Assembly: GCF_901709675.1 (NCBI RefSeq)
Contig: NC_051105.1
Span: forward strand, 14,122,604 to 14,186,603
DNA from: Syngnathus acus
Taxonomy: Eukaryota > Chordata > Actinopteri > Syngnathiformes > Syngnathidae
DNA: 64,000 bases
Direction of reading: 5' to 3'
The notes beneath the pieces were generated by a model, which was not told the origin of the DNA, searched no databases, and saw nothing but the letters and a program-made list of their open reading frames with translations. Below are positions 1-64,000 of the stretch, piece after piece (the first letter of the stretch is position 1; the number at the start of each line of letters is the position of its first letter). Position numbers and translations under genes: made by a program.

Positions 1-552
<552 letters not shown>

Positions 553-572
553 TATATATATATATATATATC

Positions 573-976
573 CCTAGAACTATCTAACAACTGTAAATAA
601 CTCGTCTACAAGTGATGAAAACCCAATCGCAAATTCACATTGTGGCGGTGTAAAAACACTTAGTTCTCCGCGTAAGTTAAGCTAACAAGTGGAAATGATG
701 TGACGAAAGTGGCGCCAAAATGCTGCCGAAAATAATGCGGATGTTGTCGCATCACTGCTGCCAGTTAGTTAGGTTTACAGAGGCAAGCTGATTTCCGTAA
801 GATGCCGTTGCGGTGGGCGGGCGAATGCTCACGAGTCGCTGAGGCTAACGTTGCCCGGCCAGATGGCCTATATATAAACAACATTTTCTCAACGGATTTA
901 CACGATTAACGAAAATGATACTTCCGACGGAAAAAAACACGGAAATTCACGGATCCGTGGAAAATTCTCATCCCTG
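573..976. mobile_element. MITE right portion with CAGGGATGAG end
   Basis: Unique-looking sequence to about 840, then a stretch ending in a self-complementary GGATCC core and AATTCTCATCCCTG, the terminus style of hAT-type MITEs. I did not find the opposite terminus, so extent is uncertain. Confidence 0.35.
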
Positions 977-55557
<54,581 letters not shown>

Positions 55558-55643
55558 CGTAAAGGTTACGCTCATACGATCACACACACGCAAGTACGGA
55601 CACTTATCAAGACACGATTCGCGACGGCTGGGTAATCCATTGC

Positions 55644-55676
55644 GCGCATGCGCAGAATGCCAATCGGCCATCTTGG
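55644..55676 (-). promoter_or_regulatory. ubxn4 promoter motifs: NRF-1, CCAAT and YY1 sites
   Basis: Within 33 bp, 87-120 bp before the start codon, lie a GCGCATGCGC NRF-1 site (55644-55653), a CCAAT box on the plus strand (55660-55664) and GCCATCTTGG (55667-55676), the complement of the YY1 core AAGATGGC. No TATA box is seen. This is a typical housekeeping TATA-less arrangement. YY1 motifs of this orientation often sit just downstream of a start site, so transcription may begin near 55680. Confidence 0.6.
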
Positions 55677-56270
55677 CTCGCTTACTACCGTAACTACACG
55701 AGTGCTGTGTCCAAATCCACAGCCTGCTCCCTTCTAAGGCCGGTGCAGTCACCTTTTCTTTTTTTTTTTTTTTTTTTTTGCTTTATCTAAAACAGAAATA
55801 TACAAACAACATGGCATATCATGAACAATGAGAACACGAAATGTAAGGCACAAGGCACACAGTACCCAACAAAACAAAAATAAATAGACAAAGTATCACC
55901 AATAGGTAAACAAAACTAAACTAAACAAATCCACAAAGTAAAATAATAATTAAAAGGACAAAATAGCAAACTAGAGAATCAAACAAAATAAATAAATACA
56001 AAATAACCCAAAATCGCCCAATTAGAGGTCACCAAAAACATCTAACTCAGTGTATGCATCGAGTAAAGCTACTGCATTTTTCGTTTTCATCAACTTTAAG
56101 GAAGAGAGTGGAATAATTTTGGGATCATCAATAACTGCACTATTTATATTCAGTTGGTGAATGGTATTAAATTTCGATGTGTGTTTCTCTAATCTGAAAA
56201 AATACATGGAATTCTACTCGCCTTCCTCTATCCATCTTTTCCTCAAAAGAACAAAGGGCCCTTCAGCTTT

Positions 56271-57359
56271 TTGGCGCTAAAGCTCGTCAAGTTTGTACTG
56301 AAGGGTTCTAATTTGCAGTTTGTCCTTCTCAGAGACTTTGTCAGGTGGCAAATAACATCTAACTCAATGTATGCATCGAGTAAAGCTACTGCATTTTTCG
56401 TTTTCATCAACTTTAACACCTTCAACACCATTGTGCCGCAGCGTCTCATCGGCAAACTTGACAAGCTGGGCCTCAGTACCCGCCTCTGCAACTGGCTACT
56501 GGACTTCCTCTGTCAGAGGCCACAGGTGGTACGTGTTGGCAACAAGATCTCCGCCAGCATCACGCTGAGCACAGGGGCCCCCCAAGGCTGCGTGCTCAGT
56601 CCGCTGCTCTTCACCCTCCTGACGCATGACTGCGCTGCCACCTGCAGCGGCAACCGCATAGTGAAGTTTGCTGACGACACGACTCTGGTGGGTCTCATCA
56701 CCAAGGGAGACGAGACTCAATACAGGCTGGAGGTTGACCTTCTGACCGCGTGGTGCAGGGACAACAACCTCCTGCTGAACGTCGACAAGACCAAGGAGAT
56801 TGTTGTTGACTTCCGGAAGGGTCACGCCCAACACCTGCCGCTGACCATCGACGGTGCTGTGGTGGAGAGAGTGAGCAGCGCCAGGTTCCTGGGGGTGCAC
56901 ATCAGTGAGGATCTCTCCTGGTCCACCAACACCGCGTCGCTGGCGAAGAAGGCCCAGCGCCGCCTGTACTTCCTTCGGAAACTCAGGCGAGCGGGGGCGC
57001 CTCCGGCCGTCATGACTACTTTTTACCGCGGCACCATTGAGAGCGTCCTCTCCAGCTGTATTGCTGTCTGGGGTGGCAGCTGCACTGACCATGACTTGAA
57101 GGCCCTGCAGCGCATAGTGAAAACGGCTAGTAAGACTATTGGTGCTTCTCTCCCCTCCTTGATGGACATTTACACCTCCCATCTCACCCGCAAGGCGACC
57201 AAGATTGTGAGTGATGTGAGTCACCCCGCTCACTCTTTGTTTGTACTTCTGCCCTCTGGGAGGCGGTACAGGAGCCTGCGCTCCCGCACCACCAGACTTT
57301 CCAACAGCTTCGTACTCCAGGCTGTTAGGATCCTGAACTCGCTCCCCCTTTCAGCGTAG
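56271..57359 (+). CDS. Rex1-like LINE RT fragment, open to natural stop
   Basis: The LINE part begins near 56422 and runs open to [14 protein letters not shown] at 57359, including [28 protein letters not shown] and the intact [19 protein letters not shown] tail lost in the other copy. The first 50 or so codons are antisense L1 sequence and not part of the product. Confidence 0.8.
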   Translation: MALKLVKFVLKGSNLQFVLLRDFVRWQITSNSMYASSKATAFFVFINFNTFNTIVPQRLIGKLDKLGLSTRLCNWLLDFLCQRPQVVRVGNKISASITLSTGAPQGCVLSPLLFTLLTHDCAATCSGNRIVKFADDTTLVGLITKGDETQYRLEVDLLTAWCRDNNLLLNVDKTKEIVVDFRKGHAQHLPLTIDGAVVERVSSARFLGVHISEDLSWSTNTASLAKKAQRRLYFLRKLRRAGAPPAVMTTFYRGTIESVLSSCIAVWGGSCTDHDLKALQRIVKTASKTIGASLPSLMDIYTSHLTRKATKIVSDVSHPAHSLFVLLPSGRRYRSLRSRTTRLSNSFVLQAVRILNSLPLSA

Positions 57360-57606
57360 CGTCCTGTTCTTGCTGTATGCGCACTGGCTCGGTTTTGCCC
57401 CTCTTATTTAATGGGTTATTGGTCTGTTATTTATTCATCGCTCGTTTTACTTTGTTTATTATTTATTATTTATGGTTTGTGCCTTCTTGTTTTTGTTTGT
57501 GTCGCCTACTTGTATGTCTCGTCACCGTGGGATGGAGAAAACGGAATTTCGGTTTCTTTGTGTGTCTTGACATATGAAGGGATTGACAATAAAGCTGACT
57601 TTGACT
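56418..57606 (+). mobile_element. Rex1-like LINE, second copy, 5'-truncated
   Basis: Flanked by AACTTTA(A) on both sides (56410-56417 and about 57610). It starts within the RT domain ([19 protein letters not shown]) and ends with the same 3' UTR as 50379-52043, from which it differs at about twenty positions by eye. Confidence 0.87.
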
Positions 57607-58157
57607 TTGAACTTTAAGGAAGAGAGTGGAATAATTTCGGGATCATCAATAACTGCACTATTTATATTCAGTTGGTGAATGGTATTAAATTTCGATGTGT
57701 GTTTCTCTAATCTGATAAAATACACGGAATTCTACTCGCCTTCCTCTATTCATCTTTTCCTCAGCTTTTTGGCGCTAAAGCTCATCAAGTTTGAACTGAA
57801 GGGTTCTAATTTGCAGTTTGTCCTTCTCCGAGACTTTGTCAGGTGGCAATTCAAGATCAACTTTTCTTCTTCTGCCGACTTTAACTTCGCCATTCTAGCC
57901 CCATACTGTCCCAAGAATTTACCTGTTCCCAGTTTGTACTATAGGACCGTTCTTTATTTGCCTTGTCCATAAAAAACTTCATTAGACGTATAATTTCAGA
58001 TTTCATGAGTGCATGGCTCAAGAGTGAATTATTTAGTTTCCAATAAGATGATCTTTTGGTAAAATTGGTTGTAAAAAGTTACAAGTTAATATATATTGCT
58101 CTATGATCTGTAAGAGGCGTGAGAATATCGACTGTAATGCTATCTTTGGGCAGACTA

Positions 58158-58528
58158 CAGTAATCCCTCGTTTTTCGCTGGGGTTACGTTCCGACAAGTA
58201 CAAGTCCTGGATAGATGGGAGGTTGATTCCAAGGTGAAATCCGTGAAGTAGAAACCTTTATTTTCTTTTACCATTATTATACAGGTATAACATTGAAACC
58301 AAAGGACACAACTTGTTTTCAGGCCCAAGCATTTGTTTAACAAGTAAACACTTTCTTCCAGAAAACTACAGTAAAATGATAATTTTAATCATCATTACGT
58401 ACCTCTGTGGCCTGACTCCGCTATGCAGTGCCTTTTTCATCTGAAGCCATAACACAATGCACTGTGAAAAAAATCCGTGAAGCAGCGAGGCAGTAAAAGG
58501 TGAACCATGATATAGCAAGGGATGACTG
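58158..58528. mobile_element. TA MITE, CAGTAATCCCTCG family, with LINE patch
   Basis: TA on both sides; ends CAGTAATCCCTCGTTTTTCG and AGCAAGGGATGACTG. Bases 58198-58230 match the L2 LINE C-terminal coding strand (AGTCCTGGATAGATGGGAGG) rather than the MITE. Confidence 0.8.
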
Positions 58529-58697
58529 TATTTGAAATTAGCCACTAATCAATACGCAATTTTTTAAAAACCAGAGCGGTTCCTCAATGTAAATGAGACC
58601 TTCTCTGGAAATTTTGTTTGCTAGGTCATTCAAATTGCCTCTATTCTCAAATGTATTCGAAAATGTGATGTTGGGGTTCACTTGTCCATAGTGTCAT
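58529..58697 (-). mobile_element. L1 fragment, probable
   Basis: Lies between L1 pieces and carries no other repeat signal. Assigned to the L1 by position only. Confidence 0.35.
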
Positions 58698-59655
58698 TTA
58701 AGATTCAAGATTCAAGAAGATCCAAGAATTTTTATTGGCCATGTTTGAGCATCATCATCATCATCATCGGTTTAAAGTCCGCTTTCCAGACGCCGCTGGG
58801 TTGGACTGGATTCTCAATATGGCTTTCTTCCACCGGGGACGGTCCATGGCCATCTCGTGGTTGAGAGTCCGATACTGAGAAAATTTTTGGAACAAAACTT
58901 TTTACAGCCGGATGCCCTTCCTGACACCAACCCAAGGGGAAATTGATTTTCTGTAGGGGTTGACTCCCTTAGCCCATTCCTCTCCCGAGGAGCCCACTGG
59001 GCAGTGGTACTATTTAACCCATAGTTGGGGGCTGGTTCGTGGGCACCAGGCCGTGTCCACACACCGGTGGGCCTGCATTAGTGTAGAGAGAGAAGAGCAG
59101 TGGGGAGAGGACCAATGTTCCCTCTAATTTTTCATGTATCTGGGCATAGACACAAGCTCCCTGAGCAAACTGAGGACTACAGTGAGCAACAACAGGTCGC
59201 TTCGGGGCGGGTTGCTAATGGGACGTCCAACGCTGCGTGTTCGCTTCGGGGGGGGGGTTGCTAATGAGGCGCTAACGCTGCGTGTTCGCTTCGCTTCGGG
59301 GGGGGGATGTTTATGCGCTGGATAGATTTCTTGTGCGCTGAGAACGTGCGGGCAGTGCGCGATTGCGCACGCGCGCAGCTTAGAGGGAACATTGGAGAGG
59401 ACGCACCCCTGGAGGGCGCCAGTATTGGTGGTCCAGGTGTCGGATGTGATGGTCCCCAGCCTCACACGCTGTCTCCTGTTGGTCAGGAAGCTGGTGATCC
59501 ACTGACAGGTGGAGGCAGGCACCGCGAGCTGGATGAGCTTCTGTTGGAGGATGTCAGGAGCCATGGTGTTGAACGCCGAGCTGAAGTCCACAAACAGGAT
59601 ACTGGCGTGCGTTGCTGGGGTGTCCAGATGGTGCAGGATGTAGTGCAGTCCCGTG
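58698..59655 (-). mobile_element. L2/Rex1-like LINE relic with RTE tail and MITE inside
   Basis: The 3' tail (TTCAAGATTCAAGAAG) lies at 58700. The RTE 3' tail with (GAT)n occupies 58751-59082. RT sequence follows at 59083-59112 and 59395-59655 ([18 protein letters not shown]), separated by a 282-bp hAT MITE. The L2 between its tail and RT is deleted. Confidence 0.78.
59113..59394. mobile_element. hAT-type MITE, 282 bp, TSD GAGAGGAC
   Basis: CAATGTTCCCTCTAATTTTT to TTAGAGGGAACATTG with GAGAGGAC at 59105-59112 and 59395-59402. Three drifted copies of a unit with TTCGCTTCGGGG and TTGCTAATG (59200-59310) form an internal minisatellite. Confidence 0.9.
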
Positions 59656-59854
59656 TTGAGCGCATTGTAACATTAAAGTCACCCCCAATTAAGAGAATTA
59701 AATTGGGATATTTAGAAAGCCAAAAAGTGATCCTCTTAACTAAAGAATCGAGTAGTTTATCATTTTTAGGTTTGGTATTGTAATCATAGACATTGGAAAC
59801 TAAAAGAATGTTGTGATTGCATTCAAATACTAGAACTATGTATTGGCCTAAACT
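59656..59854 (-). mobile_element. L1 ORF2 endonuclease fragment
   Basis: On the minus strand reads NHNILLVSNVYDYNTKPKND and FWLSKYPNLILLIGGDFNV, the endonuclease box with GDFN. It places the L1 5' side beyond the L2 insertion. Confidence 0.72.
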
Positions 59855-60438
59855 TTAGGTATGGGCAAACTACGGCCCGCGGGCCACATCCGGTAGATTA
59901 TATAGATTATATTATTAAACTTTTTTTTTTCGGTCATTTTCCCTGCAATGACTGCGTTTCCCCAGTAGATGGGGAACTGCCCGCGCATTTATTACCGGAA
60001 GCCGTGTCAGAAAGCTCGGTGCACACTCACAAGTGCGTGTACATACTCAGTAGTACGAATATGCCGCACTCCGTGCTCTATTTCTATCAGTGCTGAATTT
60101 AGAGTGTAGGCTGTGACGTCAGCATTGTCGTAATTCACGCACTGAGCTTTCAGATATCGTTTTACGCTAAAGCCACCTACAAACCTTCCCCTGGAATCCT
60201 TCCATTAAAATGAGTGGCCCAAGGAAAAGAAAGGCGGACACTGAGTGCCGAGTGTTTAAAAAAAGAGTGGACAATTTCGCTCGACCTATGCGACGTGACG
60301 TTCAGCCACATGGACATCAACATCAACCCGTCACAGATCTAGGTTAACGGACCAACACCTCGGCTCTATCCTAAGAATTGCCACAACAAATTTTACTCCA
60401 GACTATGATGCACTAGCAAAAAAAGTGAGACCAACTGT
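59855..60438 (+). mobile_element. Charlie-like hAT, deleted, copy 3, entered by retrovirus
   Basis: Starts ATGGGCAAACTACGGCCCGC at 59861 and contains MSGPRKRKADTECRVFKK (60210) with the same deletion junction as the other copies. It stops at GTGAGACCAAC where the retroviral sequence starts. The right half would lie beyond the window. Confidence 0.8.
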
Positions 60439-60687
60439 TATATCCTTACTATTTTCCAGGTTCTTATATAACAAGAATAGGTCGGACAAGGACGTGAAGG
60501 TTAACTGGTTTATTCTTTAACCGCAGTGCGTTAACAGGGCGCACACCAGGGACGCTAGATAGGAAGACAAAGGGACTGAAAAAGAAAAGAAAAGAGAGAG
60601 AGTTGAATTGTGCTAGACTGTGGTTGAAAGCTTCACAAGAGAGAAGAGAACAAATCCAAAAGACAAAAGATAGAAAGATGAAAAGCG

Positions 60688-61881
60688 ATGAGACTGCGAC
60701 TATGTTTGTCAGGCCGGAAGACAATGAGGCGCACTGTCCCGGCCACGGCTCCAGCCGCAGCTGGAAGCGCAGCTCAAGCAGAGGAGCAAGAGGGACCTTC
60801 CGCTCGTATGCAAAACTTGTATCCAAGTTTAACAGACCTGCACCCTCCCCCATATAACAGAAAAAAAAGTCAGGGTCACATTACTAGAAGTCCTGTACAA
60901 ACAAGAGGTTTGACCACTGCTGCTAGATTTTCCCAAAATTTGGACAATGTTGATGTGTGCCCAATGATACAGGTGCCAAACCCTATTCTAGGGGAAGGCC
61001 AACCTCGACATACGTACGTTTTTCGGCCATGGATTTTGGAAGAAGCAAGAAAAGCAGTTGAAGGGCTTACCCCTGTTGCTGAAGACCCAGATAAATGGAC
61101 AGAAGACATGGCTGGAATCGTACATTCCTATAGACTGAATGGGCATGAGGCAGGAGAAGCTGCAATGTCTTCTTTGGGAAAAGACTGGGCAAAGGTTAGA
61201 GGAAATTATACAGGTAGGAATAATCAAGGGCCTTTTCCCTATCCCGTTGAGGGAAATCAGTTGGTAGGGGAGTATGCAACACAATGGAATGATCTTGTGC
61301 AAAGAGTGAGAACTATATTTCCAAGACGAGCGAATTATGGTCATTTGGCAGGAATAAAACAGAAGCCTGGGGAAGATACTGATGATTTTCGCTTAAGATT
61401 TGAAAAAGAATTCAGGGTGCATAGTGGCATCCCATTCAATGATGCAGCTGAGAGTGCTTATCAGCAACAGCTTAAAAATGCGCTCCTCACTAATTTCCGC
61501 CCTGAAATAGGCAACTGGGTGAGGAAACATTTGGTGGAAGTGGATATTGCAAGTGTGACAACAACTATGCAATGGGCCAGACATGCTGAAAAAGTGATCA
61601 AAAGAGGCCAAAGTTCTGATGTATTTCATCCAGACAATGATGATGATGATGACCTAGATGAAGATACAACAGTCTTCTTCCAAGGGTCCCAGCGGGGCAG
61701 AGGAAGAGGTAGAGGCCAACAAGGTCGCAGGCCGCCATACAATTCAAAACCCCCATCAGATTCTGACAACTGTTGGAACTGTGGGAAACGAGGACACTTT
61801 GCAAGAGCGTGTCGTTTTGCAAAACAATACCAATCAAAGGGTGGAGGAAGGGGCAGAGGAAAAGCCACATTTTCAGCATGA
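60688..61881 (+). CDS. endogenous retroviral gag
   Basis: 397 codons without a break. The first 60 residues include a PPPY late-domain motif of the kind that recruits ubiquitin ligases for budding. The middle (about 90-320) is capsid-like with a region resembling the major homology region near residue 235. The end has an Asp-rich stretch, an Arg/Gly-rich stretch and one CCHC zinc knuckle (C-x2-C-x4-H-x4-C) at about residue 370, then stop TGA. The true start may be elsewhere in the frame, since the first ATG is not clearly in a good context. A single knuckle plus PPPY fits a gamma-type retrovirus. Confidence 0.8.
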   Translation: MRLRLCLSGRKTMRRTVPATAPAAAGSAAQAEEQEGPSARMQNLYPSLTDLHPPPYNRKKSQGHITRSPVQTRGLTTAARFSQNLDNVDVCPMIQVPNPILGEGQPRHTYVFRPWILEEARKAVEGLTPVAEDPDKWTEDMAGIVHSYRLNGHEAGEAAMSSLGKDWAKVRGNYTGRNNQGPFPYPVEGNQLVGEYATQWNDLVQRVRTIFPRRANYGHLAGIKQKPGEDTDDFRLRFEKEFRVHSGIPFNDAAESAYQQQLKNALLTNFRPEIGNWVRKHLVEVDIASVTTTMQWARHAEKVIKRGQSSDVFHPDNDDDDDLDEDTTVFFQGSQRGRGRGRGQQGRRPPYNSKPPSDSDNCWNCGKRGHFARACRFAKQYQSKGGGRGRGKATFSA

Positions 61882-61996
61882 CTAGATTCCTCCCCTTTGA
61901 TCTCTTGTGCTCCTACAGAGGAAGAAATAGTAGATGTCCATGCAGCATGGGACATTTTGAATGCATTAAAAGAAAAACCATATGTTACTTTAAACA

Positions 61997-62818
61997 TTGG
62001 CGGAAGTGGTAGAGTTTTTGTGTGATACCGGAGCTTGTAAAACCGTAATAAAAACTAAAGTCCCAAATCTAAAGGCCTCCCAAAATACTATTTGGGTAAA
62101 ATCTGCTGATGGGCAGGTACACAAGGAGAGTATCTCCAATCCAGTTGAAGTGAGAAATAATGAAACTGGAAACATGGCTTCAGTCTCGATTGTCCTATCC
62201 CCAAAATGTCCCATAAACCTTCTGGGACGAGATCTGATGACTAGATTGGGAATTGCAATAATTCCAGTAAAGGATGGCATGCGAGCATGTAGAGTGAGAG
62301 ATGTAGACTCATTTGCTGCACAGGCAGGTGAGCGGATTTGCTGTTCTTATGACATCTCTGCTGAACAGAATCCCAAGCTACCAGGCAATTTGCTGAGTGA
62401 AGCCCGGAAACAATTGACGCGACCTAAATCAGAAATGACTTGTAAAGAATTACGTGTCACCATCAATATTCTCACAGATCCACAAGATGACTATATTGAA
62501 AGTTTTCTCAGTGATACAGAAGTAACTTTAACAATCACTGCTCTGTACACTGATCGCAGGTCATTTGCAGCTGCTGCTGTGCTCCTGCCCACTCCTCAGG
62601 AAGACAAATACAAGTTGTCGGCTGTACCCCACATTTCATTGTTTAAACCTCACAGTATAACATGGGCAGATGTGGGTTGCCGGATTAAACTTGCTGGATC
62701 TGTCACTGATTATGAGGACAAAGGTGATGGGTGGAGCTACAGTACTAGTTGTGACATGTGGAAGCAAACTGTGTGTGAAGTAGCTGTTGGTAGGGCATGC
62801 ACTTGTTCGCTTCCCTGA
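61997..62818 (+). CDS. endogenous retroviral protease with extra C-terminal segment
   Basis: Aspartic protease core: the active-site triad DTG near residue 12, and a GRDL motif near residue 75 that matches the second conserved block. It is in a different frame from gag, while the region before it is open in the gag frame, so a small indel lies near 61995. Residues 95-273 continue open but match neither protease nor reverse transcriptase; they include a PHISL motif. A stop at 62818 precedes RT. Confidence 0.7.
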   Translation: MAEVVEFLCDTGACKTVIKTKVPNLKASQNTIWVKSADGQVHKESISNPVEVRNNETGNMASVSIVLSPKCPINLLGRDLMTRLGIAIIPVKDGMRACRVRDVDSFAAQAGERICCSYDISAEQNPKLPGNLLSEARKQLTRPKSEMTCKELRVTINILTDPQDDYIESFLSDTEVTLTITALYTDRRSFAAAAVLLPTPQEDKYKLSAVPHISLFKPHSITWADVGCRIKLAGSVTDYEDKGDGWSYSTSCDMWKQTVCEVAVGRACTCSLP

Positions 62819-62859
62819 CTAGTTAACATTTGTTTGAATGAAAAGGAGGAGGGGGAATT

Positions 62860-63312
62860 GGCTGGGCTTCCTGAAAAACTGTGGACAAAGGGCCCATCTG
62901 ATGTAGGACTTTTAACATCCATTCCGCCAGTGCAGATCAAGTGGAGTGGCGTCCAAGAGTTAAGCAATATCCTTTAAAACAGGAGGCAATAAATAGGATT
63001 GCCCCTGGTATAAATGGTCTTTTGTCAGGAGGAATCATTAGGAAGTGCTCGGATTCTCCTTGCAACACTCCTATTTTTCCAGTTCGAAAGGCCAATAAAA
63101 TTGATTGGCGAATGATACAAGATTTACGAGCAGTGAATGATGCAGTGCAGACAAGAGCACCTAATGTGCCTGACCCACACACACTTCTAAACACTTTGAA
63201 GCCCAACCAGAAGTTTTTCACAGTAATTGATCTTAGCAATGCATTTTTCTCAGTGCCAATTCACCCAGACTCACAGTTTTGGTTTGCGTTTACCTTTAAA
63301 GGGCAAAGTTAT
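62860..63312 (+). pseudogene. endogenous retroviral reverse transcriptase, N-terminal part only
   Basis: Fingers and first palm motifs are present: the segment before the first catalytic aspartate, the RMIQDLRAVN block and a VIDLSNAFFSVP block containing the first catalytic Asp. The frame breaks at 63312 just after FKGQSYT, so the catalytic DD box, the rest of RT and RNase H are absent. It sits in the gag frame. Confidence 0.82.
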
Positions 63313-63379
63313 ACGGCTCTTTGCGGTACACAGTAAAAAAATGTGGCTCTTAGTCTCTGACCGGTTGGCCACCCCTGGT
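63313..63379. mobile_element. hAT terminus scar in pol
   Basis: About 65 bp ending ACCGGTTGGCCACCCCTG, the terminus of a GTGGCTCTTAG-type hAT, immediately followed by integrase sequence. Only this end remains; its partner end is not in the RT. Confidence 0.75.
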
Positions 63380-64000
63380 TTAGATGTTTCCTTAAAACAT
63401 TTTTGTAAAGCATGTCCCGTTTGTGTGAAACATAATCCACAAGGAAACATGAGACCTAAGAGAGGCTCATTTCCAAAACCGTCTTACCCATTTCAAATCA
63501 TGCATATTGATTTTATTGAACTCACACAAAGTGGACCTCACAAATACTGCCTAGTGATGATTGATGCATTTTCCAAATGGGTGGAAATAGTTCCATCTAA
63601 ACGTGCAGATGCCTTAACAGTGGCAAAAGCCATTTGCAAAGCCATCATACCGACCCATGGCATCCCCCAAACCATTTACAGTGACAATGGTCCACACTTT
63701 GTGAACCAAGTTGTACAGAACATGGCTGTACACCTTGGGATAACGTTAAAAAACCACTGCAGTTACCACCCTTCGAGCGCTGGCCTGGTTGAACGATCAA
63801 ACTATACTATCAAAAGCAGGTTGAAAAAATGCATGGAAACAACAGGCAGATCTTGGCCAGAGTGCCTAGACTTAGTGAAGCTCTATATGAGAATCACTCC
63901 CACTTCAGAAGGGCTAACACCTTTTGAAATCATCCACGGGAGACCATATAGACTACCTGTGTTCCATGCAGATTTACAAAAGGCAGATGAAGAACAGTCC
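63380..64000 (+). CDS. endogenous retroviral integrase, truncated by window end
   Basis: Open without an initiator from 63380 to the last base, about 206 codons. The zinc-binding end (HFCKACPVC) is followed by the core with catalytic Asp at 63509, Asp at 63683 (SDNGPHF) and Glu at 63791, giving a DD35E spacing. All three residues are present, so this part is well kept although the RT is lost. Confidence 0.85.

Larger units (their letters stand above)
55757..58157 (-). mobile_element. L1 (Tx1-like) LINE, 3' portion with poly(A), duplicated part
   Basis: The poly(T) at 55760-55780 is the poly(A) tail of a minus-strand L1. Fragments EEGE, then [20 protein letters not shown] and NSAVIDDPKIIPLSSL match the ORF2 segment before RT; RT itself is missing. 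A 319-bp block is tandemly duplicated (56035-56353 and from 56354), the second copy split by a Rex1-like LINE. Confidence 0.65.
60439..64000 (+). mobile_element. endogenous retrovirus, gammaretrovirus-like, decayed, 3' end off window
   Basis: gag, protease, part of reverse transcriptase and integrase in order, with breaks. Only about 240 bp precede gag and no convincing full LTR or primer site is seen; the start TGTTATATCC with a TATATAA motif may be an LTR remnant. gag ends in a single TGA, after which the same frame stays open, as in gammaretroviral read-through. Pol carries at least two frame changes and one large deletion. Not capable of replication as seen. Confidence 0.82.

Noticed and set aside
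60439-60687. Complete 5' LTR and primer-binding site
   Set aside because: Too short and no clear TG...CA unit or tRNA-complementary site; the 3' LTR lies outside the window, so no comparison is possible.

Overview
This is eukaryotic DNA from a ray-finned fish, most likely a percomorph teleost. The evidence is a vertebrate multi-exon gene, Tc1 transposons with long IR/DR ends, L2/Rex1-like, RTE-like, L1 (Tx1-like) and jockey/I-like LINEs, a tRNA-derived SINE of a kind common in fish, and many TA-flanked MITEs whose ends begin CCGTA. The species cannot be fixed from the sequence alone.

The only host gene I can support is ubxn4 (UBX domain protein 4, erasin) on the minus strand. It covers nearly the whole window: exon 1 and promoter at about 55.5-55.7 kb, exon 2 at 48.2 kb, exons 3-5 at 34.7-35.7 kb, exons 6-8 at 13.0-14.8 kb, exons 9-10 at 11.0-11.5 kb, exon 11 at 2.6 kb, and a possible exon 12 at 1.0 kb. 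Eleven exons join in one continuous frame (996 nt, 332 codons) with GT-AG junctions. Several are microexons (29, 31 and probably 19 nt). The 3' end of the gene lies off the left edge. Its introns are swollen by layered transposon insertions, so about 1 kb of code is spread over 53 kb.

Layout: 1-4.3 kb has microsatellites, a BED-finger hAT relic and an L2 3' end. 4.3-7.6 kb is a jockey/I-like LINE split by an intact Tc1. 7.6-10.5 kb is a minisatellite holding a twin-primed LINE, a truncated Tc1 and a MITE. 11.5-14.6 kb is MITEs. 15.3-19.1 kb is a ZBED-like hAT relic split by an L2 LINE. 19.8-24.2 kb is a CA microsatellite, a retroposon and nested MITEs. 24.5-32.2 kb is one hAT-type element (8-bp target duplication) swollen by two inverted MITEs and a full-length RTE-like LINE. 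33-40.4 kb is a Tc1 relic and more MITEs. 41.3-48.0 kb is a nested stack of MITEs, Charlie-like hATs and a LINE. 49.1-54.3 kb is a hAT holding an L2 LINE that itself holds a Rex1-like LINE. 55.8-59.9 kb, beyond the ubxn4 promoter, is a fragmented L1. 59.9-64 kb is a hAT copy entered by a decayed gammaretrovirus-like endogenous retrovirus, which runs off the right edge.

No operon, CRISPR array or bacterial system is present. The most unusual signals are the order of insertions, readable from target duplications; two hairpins of the snap-back type at LINE ends; MITEs placed against ubxn4 splice sites; a retroviral pol reading frame holding a transposon scar; and an unassigned segment between its protease and reverse transcriptase.
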